Assembly (NCBI GenBank): GCA_017476785.1 | Contig: JAFUZD010000077.1 | Span: 1 to 33,451, forward strand | From: Prevotella sp. | Lineage (GTDB): Bacteria > Bacteroidota > Bacteroidia > Bacteroidales > Bacteroidaceae | Length of the DNA: 33,451 nucleotides | Direction of reading: 5' to 3' | In this document: positions 27,201-33,451 of the stretch, piece by piece | How positions within the stretch are numbered: position 1 is the stretch's first letter | How the letters are laid out: every line of letters starts with the position of its first letter | Notes under the pieces: generated by a model | Seen by the model: only the letters and a program-made list of their open reading frames with translations | Databases searched by the model: none | Told to the model about the DNA's origin: nothing | Position numbers and translations under genes: made by a program

Positions 27201-27452
27201 TGGCCCGACGAGGAGGGTGAGAACAATGTGATGGATATGATTGCCGACCACCGGTTCGACCTCATCATCAACGTTCCCAAGAACCATACCAAGCGCGAAC
27301 TGACCAATGGCTACCGCATCCGCCGCGGTGCCATCGACCACAACATTCCGCTGATGACCAACGTCCGGCTGGCCAAAGCCTTCATTGAGGCCTTCACCGC
27401 GTTGGACGAGCAAGACATCAAGATCAAGAGCTGGCAGGAGTACAATAACTAA
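24228..27452 (+). CDS. carB: Carbamoyl-phosphate synthase large subunit
   Basis: Makes carbamoyl phosphate from bicarbonate, ATP and glutamine-derived ammonia for arginine and pyrimidine synthesis. The 1074-aa protein has the duplicated ATP-grasp plan. Half one carries VLGSGALKIGQAGEFDYSGS, RSAYALGGLGSG and EINARLSRSSALASKATGYP. Half two carries VLGSGAYRIGSSVEFDWC, RPSYVLSGAAM and ECNLRASRSFPFVSK. A C-terminal MGS-like allosteric domain (about 940-1074) includes YNVYATAGTARFFNENG and INVPKN. The small subunit carA is not adjacent. It has its own promoter and terminator, so it is a single-gene transcript here. Confidence 0.98.
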   Translation: MAKKKLKKVLVLGSGALKIGQAGEFDYSGSQALKALREEGIASVLVNPNIATIQTSEGIADKVYFQPVTTHFVTEIIKKERPDGILLAFGGQTALNCGTELYQTGVLETYGVEVLGTSVEAIMNTEDRDLFVKKLAEVDLKVPVSHAVETMDDALRAAREIGFPIMIRSAYALGGLGSGICPDEQAFVELAESAFTFAPQILVEESLKGWKEIEFECIRDANDHCFTVASMENFDPLGIHTGESIVVAPTCSLSESQVKMLQDITIRCVRHLNIVGECNIQFAFNANTNDYRIIEINARLSRSSALASKATGYPLAFVAAKIALGYTLDQIGEMGTPNSAYVAPQLDYMICKIPRWDLTKFAGVSRHIGSSMKSVGEIMSIGRSFEEMIQKGLRMIGQGMHGFVGNDHTRFDDLDDALQNPTDLRIFAIAQALEEGYSVERIEQLTKIDVWFLERLKHIVDLKHQLMEYNTLAELPTSLLKEAKVAGFSDFQIARFVLKPTTGNMERENLEVRRHRKAKGVLPAVKRINTVASEHPELTNYLYFTYAVEGHDINFYKNEKSVVVLGSGAYRIGSSVEFDWCSVNAINTARRQGYKSIMINYNPETVSTDYDMCDRLYFDELSLERVLDVIDLEQPRGVIVSVGGQIPNNLAMKLHRQSVPVLGTSPVDIDRAENRDKFSAMLDKLGIDQPAWRALTSFDDIKEFVAEVGYPVLVRPSYVLSGAAMNVCYDNEELHRFLNMATEVSIDYPVVVSQFMQDTKEIEFDAVADKGEVVEYAISEHVEYAGVHSGDATMVFPAQHIYFSTIRQIKKIARKIAKELNISGPFNIQFLAKNREVKVIECNLRASRSFPFVSKILKRNFIETATKIMLDAPYSKPDKSEFDIDRIGVKASQFSFARLQNADPVLGVDMSSTGEVGCLGDDLNEALLNALIATGYRLPKQSVLISSGGAKGKVSLLEPAKQLVKRGYNVYATAGTARFFNENGVTATAVSWPDEEGENNVMDMIADHRFDLIINVPKNHTKRELTNGYRIRRGAIDHNIPLMTNVRLAKAFIEAFTALDEQDIKIKSWQEYNN

Positions 27453-27470
27453 TCCAGCCCCTGACAATCC

Positions 27471-27504
27471 ACGCAGCCCAACCGGTTGGACGGTTGGGCT
27501 GCGT
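27471..27504 (+). terminator. Rho-independent terminator of carB
   Basis: Arms 27471-27483 and 27492-27504 are exact reverse complements (ACGCAGCCCAACC) with an 8-base loop, followed by TTCTTTTT. It begins 18 bases after the carB stop. Confidence 0.92.
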
Positions 27505-27554
27505 TTCTTTTTACACCTTATTTTATTATTATAAAGAATTGATCATAAAGACAG

Positions 27555-29585
27555 ATGATGAAAGACGAGGAAATTCGGCGGTTGGCGCGAAACGAGATAA
27601 TGCGCATTGCACTATTCGTTGCCTACTACATAGCACTCATTGCGCTGGGTGCGGCTATACTCTACTCCACCTATTGGGTGACGCAGCTCGGACTGGCCGC
27701 CGTGACCAACGCCCACATCAATCCCCTGTACGTGTTTATAGCTTGGGCCGGCTACTGCGTGCTGGCTCTGATGTTCGGCCTTTACTTGGTCAAGCCGCTG
27801 TTCAAGTTCACTCGCGACCGCGACGCCAGCCGTATGGAGGTGACCGAGGAAGAATGCCCGCAGCTGTTTGCCGTCATTCGCAATCTCGCACAATATGCCC
27901 AGAGCCCTATGCCCAAGCACGTCTACCTGACTGCCGATGTCAATGCCAGCGTGTTCTACAACACCAGTTTCTGGAGCATCTTTCTGCCCGTCCGCAAGAA
28001 CTTGACGATTGGCTTAGGGCTGTTCGAAGATATGAGTGTCGATGAGGTGACTGCCATTCTGGCCCACGAGTTCGGCCACTTCTCGCAGAAGAGTATGAAG
28101 GTGGGCTCCACGGTCTATGTCACCACCTACATTTTGGCCAATCTCATCGAGACCGATGACTTCTGGGATGAGTGGCTCGATAAGTGGTGTATGAGCAATC
28201 TGTCGCTCTTTACCGCCTTCGGTCTCCTGACGCGGCGGCTGACCAATGTCGTGAAACGGCTGACCTACCGCATCTATCTCTATGTGCAGCGAGGCGACCG
28301 GCGGCTGTCACGCCAGATGGAGCTGGATGCCGACAAGATTTCGGCAAGCTATGTGGGCTCCGACACGTTCGTATCGAGCCTTTACAAGATTGCCGTACTG
28401 AACAAACGCCGACAGCGGCTCGACTTCTTTGTCCGACGGTTGCTGGCCGACGGCCAGGCCATTGGCAACTACTTTGATGCCCAGCAACAGATGCTGGAGG
28501 TGTTGCCGGCCGACGAGCGCATCGCAATGAGCTACGACCAGCCCGCTACGGTGCCACTCCTGAAGAGCTACTGCCCCTCGCGTCTGAGCATAGAATATGC
28601 CTACGACACCCATCCTTCTGCCGAAGACCGCATTGCCAATGCCCGTAATCTTCACTTTCAGGGCATCGGCCACGACCGTCCCCGGCCAGCGTGGAGCCTG
28701 ATACCCGATGCGCTGCGCGAGCGCGTCTCCCAGCGTGCCCTGCAACTGATGGCCGACGACTGCGAGACCGACGGCCAACCGCTTGTGACGCTCACGCCCG
28801 AAGCATTCAAGCAATGGGCCGCCGAGACCGTCGAGCGCGAGTTTATCCCCGACGCAATGCTGCCTTACTTCAACCGCCAGCTGGCCACCATCGACTTGGC
28901 TACAACGGAGCCGTCGCCTGCCGCCTCACCCTTCAGGCCAGAACACGAACGCATCATCAGCGAACTGCTCACGGCCTACGGTGACTTGGAACTAATGCAG
29001 AGCATTGCCGACGGCGAGACGGCAGTGGAGCGCGTCAGCTACGAAGGTCGCGCGTACGACATCAGCCAGTTGCCGATAGAAGCGCACACGCAATACCAAC
29101 GCCAGTTGTACGAACAGGTGGAGCAGATTGACAATGATGTGTACCGCTATCTGCTCAGCCACACCGACGATGCCGCCAGTGTGCGCCGCTACTACGAGGC
29201 AGCGATGTACTGCGAACGGCTGACCGGCCTGTTAGGGCAGTTGCTGGCCGAGCGTAACGAGCTGTGGCAGCTGCTGGAACGCCCCAAGCGGTATCAGAAG
29301 AAAGAGTTTGCGCAACTGTGCCTGCACGTTGCCGACTACGAGGAGCGGCTACGGAAAGTGCTCAAAGAGCTGAACCCCGACCTGCTCAGTATCAACACGG
29401 AAGAAGACTTCATCAAACAGCTGCACCAGTTTGAAAGCCAACCGCTGCGCGTACGCGACGATCTGACCGCCGAGTACCTCACCCCGCTCTATCAGTGGCC
29501 CGACACACTGTGGTCGCGCCACGACGAGCTTTACAGTTACGCCCACCTAAAACTGAGCCAGCTGGCAGCACGGCTGACCGTCTGA
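27555..29585 (+). CDS. M48-family membrane zinc metallopeptidase
   Basis: A 676-aa predicted membrane peptidase related to HtpX/Ste24-type M48 enzymes, which cleave membrane proteins or lipid-modified peptides. Two transmembrane helices lie at about 18-42 and 57-80. The zinc motif HEFGH is at 171-175, and the third ligand is probably E256 in RQMELDADKIS. The cytoplasmic C-terminal half (about 300-676) is long and largely helical, with no second catalytic motif visible; it may be regulatory. Start is the ATG at 27555, with another ATG immediately after. No TAnnTTTG box is seen in the gap after carB. It converges on panE with a 10-base gap. Confidence 0.93.
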   Translation: MMKDEEIRRLARNEIMRIALFVAYYIALIALGAAILYSTYWVTQLGLAAVTNAHINPLYVFIAWAGYCVLALMFGLYLVKPLFKFTRDRDASRMEVTEEECPQLFAVIRNLAQYAQSPMPKHVYLTADVNASVFYNTSFWSIFLPVRKNLTIGLGLFEDMSVDEVTAILAHEFGHFSQKSMKVGSTVYVTTYILANLIETDDFWDEWLDKWCMSNLSLFTAFGLLTRRLTNVVKRLTYRIYLYVQRGDRRLSRQMELDADKISASYVGSDTFVSSLYKIAVLNKRRQRLDFFVRRLLADGQAIGNYFDAQQQMLEVLPADERIAMSYDQPATVPLLKSYCPSRLSIEYAYDTHPSAEDRIANARNLHFQGIGHDRPRPAWSLIPDALRERVSQRALQLMADDCETDGQPLVTLTPEAFKQWAAETVEREFIPDAMLPYFNRQLATIDLATTEPSPAASPFRPEHERIISELLTAYGDLELMQSIADGETAVERVSYEGRAYDISQLPIEAHTQYQRQLYEQVEQIDNDVYRYLLSHTDDAASVRRYYEAAMYCERLTGLLGQLLAERNELWQLLERPKRYQKKEFAQLCLHVADYEERLRKVLKELNPDLLSINTEEDFIKQLHQFESQPLRVRDDLTAEYLTPLYQWPDTLWSRHDELYSYAHLKLSQLAARLTV

Positions 29586-29595
29586 GGGGCTCTAT

Positions 29596-30513
29596 TCATC
29601 CCGCAGATAGCCACCACTCAATAAACCTCAACTGGGCTTCGAGCATTGCCAACCGTGGCATCTCGAAGCCCTTTTTGCGTGCCTCGGCGATGGGGCGCGT
29701 ATATAAATAAGGTATCTCCATCGGACGGCGATAGTCGAAGTCGAGCTTCATCGACGGGCTGTAAGGCGTCATCTGCTCGGTCATCTCTATCATCTGGTCG
29801 GCAAACGAGGCGTCGATATGTGCCACGCCACACGCCCGGGCCGCACCGATGACCTCCATCATCTGCTCACGGATGAGACGGCGCGTCGACTCGTTTGCCA
29901 GCAGTGCATCCGTCGTGGTGTTCAGTGCCACGGTCATCCCGTTGAACGGCATATTCCACACCGCCTTCTTCCAGCGTGCCTCGGCATAGTCCACCTCGGC
30001 CGCTTCGATGCCCGCCGCGCGGAAATCGCCCAACAGCGTCTCGAACCGCGCCGCATCGCGACACGAGTAGTTGCCCAGATTGATGTGGCCGTAGTCATAG
30101 TGCGAGATGTGGCCGGGCCCCGTCTTGGCCGTACAGATGAAGGCCAGCCCTGCCACAATCTGCAAGTCCGGCATTGCTGCCTGCAAGTCGGCTTCGAGCC
30201 CTATGCCGTTCTGTATCAGCACAACGACGGTCTGAGGCGTCACAACCGCCCGCAGCATCTCGGGCAGCAGATGATTGTTCACCGACTTCAGTCCCACCAG
30301 CACCACGTCGCTATGAGGCATCTCCCGCACGTCAGCGTAAGCCTCCACGCGGTCCAGATGGAAATTGCCGCGACAAGAGTCTACCTGCAGTCCGTTTTGC
30401 TTCACGTATTCATAATCCGAGTGGAGCAGAAAGCGCACCGTCTGCCCTGATGCGGCCAGCCGTCCACCATAGTAGCCGCCAATGCCGCCTGTGCCAATTA
30501 CTGAATAGGTCAT
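29596..30513 (-). CDS. panE: 2-dehydropantoate 2-reductase
   Basis: NADPH-dependent reduction of ketopantoate to pantoate on the way to coenzyme A. The 305-aa protein has the N-terminal Rossmann motif GTGGIGGYYGG (7-17), the LVGLKS segment, IQNGIGLE, the catalytic lysine in RWKKAVWN (probably K182), and the C-terminal MKLDFDYRRPMEI with the substrate-binding glutamate. Length is normal. A few relatives in this family use other 2-keto acids, so the name is probable rather than certain. The ATG at 30513 lies 28 bases from a TATCTTTG box at 30542-30549. Confidence 0.92.
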   Translation of the reverse strand: MTYSVIGTGGIGGYYGGRLAASGQTVRFLLHSDYEYVKQNGLQVDSCRGNFHLDRVEAYADVREMPHSDVVLVGLKSVNNHLLPEMLRAVVTPQTVVVLIQNGIGLEADLQAAMPDLQIVAGLAFICTAKTGPGHISHYDYGHINLGNYSCRDAARFETLLGDFRAAGIEAAEVDYAEARWKKAVWNMPFNGMTVALNTTTDALLANESTRRLIREQMMEVIGAARACGVAHIDASFADQMIEMTEQMTPYSPSMKLDFDYRRPMEIPYLYTRPIAEARKKGFEMPRLAMLEAQLRFIEWWLSAG

Positions 30514-30541
30514 TTGCGTGTTCAGTGTTTATAGTTTGTCG

Positions 30542-30549
30542 CAAAGATA
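30542..30549 (-). promoter_or_regulatory. Promoter -7 box of panE
   Basis: The minus strand reads TATCTTTG, 28 bases before the panE ATG, predicting a leader of roughly 24 bases. Confidence 0.65.
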
Positions 30550-30674
30550 CGAAAATCGGGGGAAGTGTAAAAGAATTTACCCGTTTTTTCATTTCCAAGT
30601 GCAGAAAAGAGCCCACTGGCGAAGCCTTTACTGCCCGCAAATGCCTCCTCGCCAGAATTGCTTTGGGGGCTGTT

Positions 30675-30763
30675 CAGCTTCGTTTGCATCACGCAAACAG
30701 CTTGTTTCCGCCACGTGAACAGACTGTTTTTGCCACAGAAACAGCTTGTTTACGCCACGGAAA
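30675..30763. repeat. Four tandem units of about 22 bp, each with a small palindrome
   Basis: Units at 30675-30697 (23 bp), 30698-30719, 30720-30741 and 30742-30763. Each begins CAGCTT or CAGACT and ends in GAA or AAA. Most units contain TGTTT and a facing AAACA or GAACA around a CGCCACG-like core, so each can form a short stem. There are no spacers. The block fills most of the gap between the panE promoter and the Fic gene stop. Confidence 0.88.
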
Positions 30764-30792
30764 CAAATCAAAAGAAACAGCCTCTGGCAATG

Positions 30793-31668
30793 CTACTCCT
30801 CCTGCTCATAATAATACGAATAGTCAATGCCTTTCATAAAAATCTCACGGTCATTAATCTTATCGGTCATCGCCCCTCTAAGCAAAACTCTAATGGCTGT
30901 AGCATCCGTAGTGCTTCTGCGCATCGCCTCCAAATAGTCTTTCTTGTCAATCTGACTCCAATCCACGCATAGTTTCAGGCGTTTCTTGAAAATCAAGTCA
31001 AGCCAAATGCGAGAACTGCGGCCATTCCCCTCCATAAAGGGATGAGCCACGTTCATCTCCACATACTTATCAACTATTTCGTCGAATGTTGTTTCTGGCA
31101 TTGCCTCTATGAGTTTCAGGTTCTGCATCAAGTATTCGGCACGACAGAACAGCGTTCCATCTTTCCAAATGGTCCTATTGCGTATTTGCCCTGCAAAGTC
31201 GTAGAGACCGCCAAACAGATAGGAATGAATCTGCTGCAAGCACTTCACCGTCCCCGGTTCCATACTGTCAAGCAGCCCACTCTCTACCAACGTATAAGCC
31301 TTCTTCTTGCTCTGCCCATCAATGCTATTGTCGCTGTAAGCAAACCAATCAAGAAATTTATGAGCACGGTTGTTGGGATAGTTCTTTGCTAACGTCTGTA
31401 CGCACTCAGCATCCAGTGCATCAGCATAGCGCTGTTTGCCGTCAGGTGCATAGAATTTGAACTCGTGAGTAACGCTCACGAGTTGAATGCCATCTGCAGT
31501 CAATTTCTTTTTCAGCCAACGCCAGTAGTTACCCGCCTTGACATAGTCTTCCTCATCATTCACGGCCCGCACGATATCTGTAGCCGAGAACCACCACTTG
31601 TTGTGTTGCTCGTCCCATACCGCCCGAACCTCGCGGTCGTTAAAAAAACGTATCGACTTCTTGCTCAT
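30793..31668 (-). CDS. Bro-N / Fic-domain fusion (probable AMPylase)
   Basis: A 291-aa protein. Residues 5-110 resemble the Bro-N domain of phage antirepressor-like proteins (IRFFNDREVRAVWDE, KWWFSATDIVRAV, FYAPDGKQRYADALD). Residues 120-270 are a Fic domain with the complete motif HPFMEGNGRSSR (209-220) and an upstream flap region (GQIRNRTIWKDGTLF). Fic enzymes usually transfer AMP to hydroxyls of target proteins. The C-terminus contains S284-YYY-E288-Q, close to the S/T-xxx-E-[G/N] inhibitory motif of class III Fic proteins. No partner antitoxin gene is adjacent. GC content is visibly lower than in the neighbours, suggesting transfer. No clear promoter is seen; it lies 78 bases after trmD on the same strand. 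Confidence 0.88.
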   Translation of the reverse strand: MSKKSIRFFNDREVRAVWDEQHNKWWFSATDIVRAVNDEEDYVKAGNYWRWLKKKLTADGIQLVSVTHEFKFYAPDGKQRYADALDAECVQTLAKNYPNNRAHKFLDWFAYSDNSIDGQSKKKAYTLVESGLLDSMEPGTVKCLQQIHSYLFGGLYDFAGQIRNRTIWKDGTLFCRAEYLMQNLKLIEAMPETTFDEIVDKYVEMNVAHPFMEGNGRSSRIWLDLIFKKRLKLCVDWSQIDKKDYLEAMRRSTTDATAIRVLLRGAMTDKINDREIFMKGIDYSYYYEQEE

Positions 31669-31746
31669 ATCCCGTCTTCTTTGATTTCTATTCGCTGCGA
31701 TTAACTCTTAACAGGCAAGACATTGCATAGCGTGTAACAGGAATGC

Positions 31747-32424
31747 TTAATCTTTCAGCAAGTCGGGGCGCAGGCGGCGAGTGCGTTCCATTGCCTGTTC
31801 CAGCTCCCATTCCTTAATCTTGCCCTCGTTGCCCGAGAGCAGGATGTCGGGCACGCGCCAGCCTTTGTACTCGGCAGGGCGGGTGTAGATGGGGGCGGAG
31901 AGCATATCGTCCTGAAAACAGTCGCTCAGGGCCGACTGCTCGTCGCCGATGACGCCCGGCACGATGCGCACAATGGCATCGGCCATCACGGCGGCAGCCA
32001 GCTCGCCGCCCGTCAGCACGTAGTCGCCGATGGAAATCTCGCGGGTGATGAGATGCTCGCGTATGCGGTGGTCTATGCCCTTATAGTGGCCGCAGAGGAT
32101 GATGAGGTTCTGCTTGAGCGAAAGGTCGTTGGCCACGTGCTGGGTGAACTGCTCGCCGTCGGGCGAGGTGAAGATGACTTCGTCGTAGTCACGCTCAGCC
32201 TTCAGTGCCGAGATGCAGCGGTCTATGGGCTCTATCTGCATCACCATTCCGGCAAATCCGCCGTACGGATAGTCGTCTACGCGTCGCCACTTGTCCAGCG
32301 TGTAGTCGCGCAGGTTGTGCAGCCTGATTTCGGCCAGTCCCTTCTTCTCGGCACGTGCCAGTATGCTTTCGTGCACGAAGCCCTCTATCATTTCGGGCAG
32401 TACGGTGATGATGTCTATTCTCAT
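31747..32424 (-). CDS. trmD: tRNA (guanine-N1)-methyltransferase
   Basis: Methylates G37 next to the anticodon of several tRNAs using S-adenosylmethionine, which prevents frameshifting. The 225-aa protein has the TrmD opening [17 protein letters not shown] and [15 protein letters not shown]. The trefoil-knot SAM site is [14 protein letters not shown] to [14 protein letters not shown] (about 117-150), and the C-terminal domain includes [21 protein letters not shown]. It starts 21 bases after the patatin-like gene and is probably cotranscribed with it. Confidence 0.97.
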   Translation of the reverse strand: MRIDIITVLPEMIEGFVHESILARAEKKGLAEIRLHNLRDYTLDKWRRVDDYPYGGFAGMVMQIEPIDRCISALKAERDYDEVIFTSPDGEQFTQHVANDLSLKQNLIILCGHYKGIDHRIREHLITREISIGDYVLTGGELAAAVMADAIVRIVPGVIGDEQSALSDCFQDDMLSAPIYTRPAEYKGWRVPDILLSGNEGKIKEWELEQAMERTRRLRPDLLKD

Positions 32425-32445
32425 ATTTTATCGTTGTATGCTTGT

Positions 32446-33300
32446 CTATGCCTGCCGGCGGTAGAATGTCAGTATGCGCTGCAGCTGCTCTTCGCCTTTA
32501 CGGCGGCCGCTGTCGTAGACGCGGCGCATCTCGTCGGGGTCGTGGCTGACGTGGCCGATGGCGATGGGGGCGTCAGGCCGGATGACGAGGCAGCGGCCCT
32601 CGCGCTCGGCCTGAGCCACGTAGTCCAGCTGGCGGTTGTACATCAGGTGGCGCCCGTCCAGCGCGCGAATCATCTCCGGATAGCGGCGCAGGGCCATCCG
32701 CATCAGCGGCATCAGCCGGTTGTGCTGCTTCTGGTAGCCTGACGGCTGGGTCAGTATGACGACGTTGCGGTCATACCCGATGCGCTCAAAGAACTCCAGC
32801 GGGATGGAGTCGCTGACACCGCCGTCGAGCACCTTCTGCCCCTCCAGCTCTACCACACGCGAGGCCAGTGGCATCGAGGCCGAGGCACGTATCCAGTCGT
32901 AGGTCAACGGCGTGCTCTCCGTCAGCTGCTTGTAGACGGCGGCACCCGTCTCCACGTCGGTACACACGGCATAGAACGCCATTGGGTTCTGCTCGAAGGC
33001 CTCGTCGTCGAACTTGTCGTACTGCGTGGGCACGGTGTGGTAGGCAAACTCGGCGTTGAACAAGTCGCCCGTCTTCAGCCACGACTGCCACGAGCAGTAG
33101 CGGCGGTCGCGTGCGAAGCGCATATTGTAGCGTATGGCGCGCCCCGGCTGGCGGCTCTTGTAGTTGCAGCCGAAGGCCGCTCCGGCCGATACGCCGACGA
33201 GGCCGTCGGGCCAAATATCATTTTCCATCATCACGTCGATAATCCCCGCCGTGAACAGGCCGCGCATCGCGCCGCCCTCAAGTACCAGTCCCGTTTTCAT
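32446..33300 (-). CDS. Patatin-like phospholipase
   Basis: A 284-aa serine hydrolase of the patatin family, likely a lipid acyl hydrolase. It has the oxyanion-hole sequence GGAMRG (9-14), the nucleophile elbow GVSAG with Ser38, and the catalytic Asp159 in DGG, the Ser-Asp dyad of the family. There is no signal peptide, so a cytoplasmic or inner-membrane location is likely, similar to the YjjU/RssA group. The start MKTGLVLEGG at 33300 matches the family; an ATG at 33309 adds three residues and lies only about nine bases from the predicted transcription start. trmD follows. Confidence 0.9.
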   Translation of the reverse strand: MKTGLVLEGGAMRGLFTAGIIDVMMENDIWPDGLVGVSAGAAFGCNYKSRQPGRAIRYNMRFARDRRYCSWQSWLKTGDLFNAEFAYHTVPTQYDKFDDEAFEQNPMAFYAVCTDVETGAAVYKQLTESTPLTYDWIRASASMPLASRVVELEGQKVLDGGVSDSIPLEFFERIGYDRNVVILTQPSGYQKQHNRLMPLMRMALRRYPEMIRALDGRHLMYNRQLDYVAQAEREGRCLVIRPDAPIAIGHVSHDPDEMRRVYDSGRRKGEEQLQRILTFYRRQA

Positions 33301-33322
33301 TCGATGCATTGTTTATGCTCTG

Positions 33323-33330
33323 CAAAGGTA
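33323..33330 (-). promoter_or_regulatory. Promoter -7 box of the patatin-trmD transcript
   Basis: The minus strand reads TACCTTTG. The transcript is predicted to begin near 33318, 9 bases before one ATG (33309) and 18 before the preferred one (33300). Confidence 0.65.
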
Positions 33331-33370
33331 CGAAATAATTAGAACTTGTACGCGAAAAAGCTCAAATAAA

Positions 33371-33402
33371 TTTGGCACTTCTATTGGTATTTCGTATCTT
33401 TG
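33371..33402 (+). promoter_or_regulatory. Promoter of the gene entering at the right edge
   Basis: TTTG at 33371-33374 and TATCTTTG at 33395-33402 with a 20-base spacer. The predicted leader to the ATG at 33435 is about 28 bases. Confidence 0.75.
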
Positions 33403-33434
33403 CACGATAAACAAAAACATTCTAAAACGGCAAT

Positions 33435-33451
33435 ATGTTCAGCAAAGAAAC
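33435..33451 (+). CDS. Start of a plus-strand gene cut by the window
   Basis: Only the first five codons and two more bases are present: MFSKE. It is placed correctly behind a near-ideal promoter (33371-33402). The opening recalls Bacteroidales Xaa-Pro aminopeptidases, which often begin MFxKETY, but five residues cannot establish this. Confidence 0.45.

Noticed and set aside
30675-30763. CRISPR array
   Set aside because: The units are directly adjacent with no spacers, are imperfect, and no cas genes are nearby.

Overview
The window is an ordinary-looking chromosomal segment from a member of the Bacteroidales, most likely a relatively GC-rich Prevotella-like organism. The evidence is the recurring Bacteroidetes promoter signature (TAnnTTTG, often with TTG or TTTG about 20 bases upstream), the lack of Shine-Dalgarno sites, the gene order ruvX-def-TPR-thrS, and families such as DUF4348, DUF6804 and Bro-N/Fic proteins. 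I see no rRNA, tRNA, insertion sequence, prophage or CRISPR array.

Layout. Positions 1-5515 (minus strand) hold a SPOR-like lipoprotein, ruvX, def, a TPR protein and thrS, which runs off the left edge. A dense repeat cluster lies between the TPR gene and thrS. Positions 5692-6649 (plus) are a small membrane operon (YtxH-like, holin-X-like, 89-aa unknown) closed by a strong terminator. Positions 6684-9541 (minus) hold a DUF4348 lipoprotein, murB and a PhnP-like metallo-beta-lactamase-fold protein, followed by a candidate small RNA. Positions 9687-11253 (plus) are pheS and a Nudix hydrolase. Positions 11263-13584 (minus) are ligA and a small membrane protein. Positions 13663-18675 (plus) are an acyltransferase, then an MscS channel, a ComEC-like protein and a small HExxH protein. 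Positions 18710-21053 (minus) are trpS and a secreted cupin protein. Positions 21176-29585 (plus) carry a 37-aa membrane micropeptide, a DUF6804 fusion protein, an HGSNAT-like acyltransferase, carB and an M48 peptidase. Positions 29596-33330 (minus) are panE, a Bro-N/Fic protein, trmD and a patatin-like lipase. A further plus-strand gene begins at 33435.

Most genes serve housekeeping functions: tRNA charging (thrS, pheS, trpS), tRNA modification (trmD), protein maturation (def), wall synthesis (murB), DNA replication and repair (ligA, ruvX), arginine/pyrimidine precursor supply (carB) and possibly coenzyme A supply (panE). I found no large undescribed system. The items most worth a second look are the candidate small RNA at 6684-6747, the 37-aa membrane micropeptide at 21241-21354, the Bro-N/Fic protein with a possible C-terminal self-inhibition motif, two genes whose promoter boxes sit so close to the start codon that the mRNA may be leaderless, the repeat clusters at 1719-1907 and 30675-30763, and an apparently altered motif 3 in ThrRS at the left edge.
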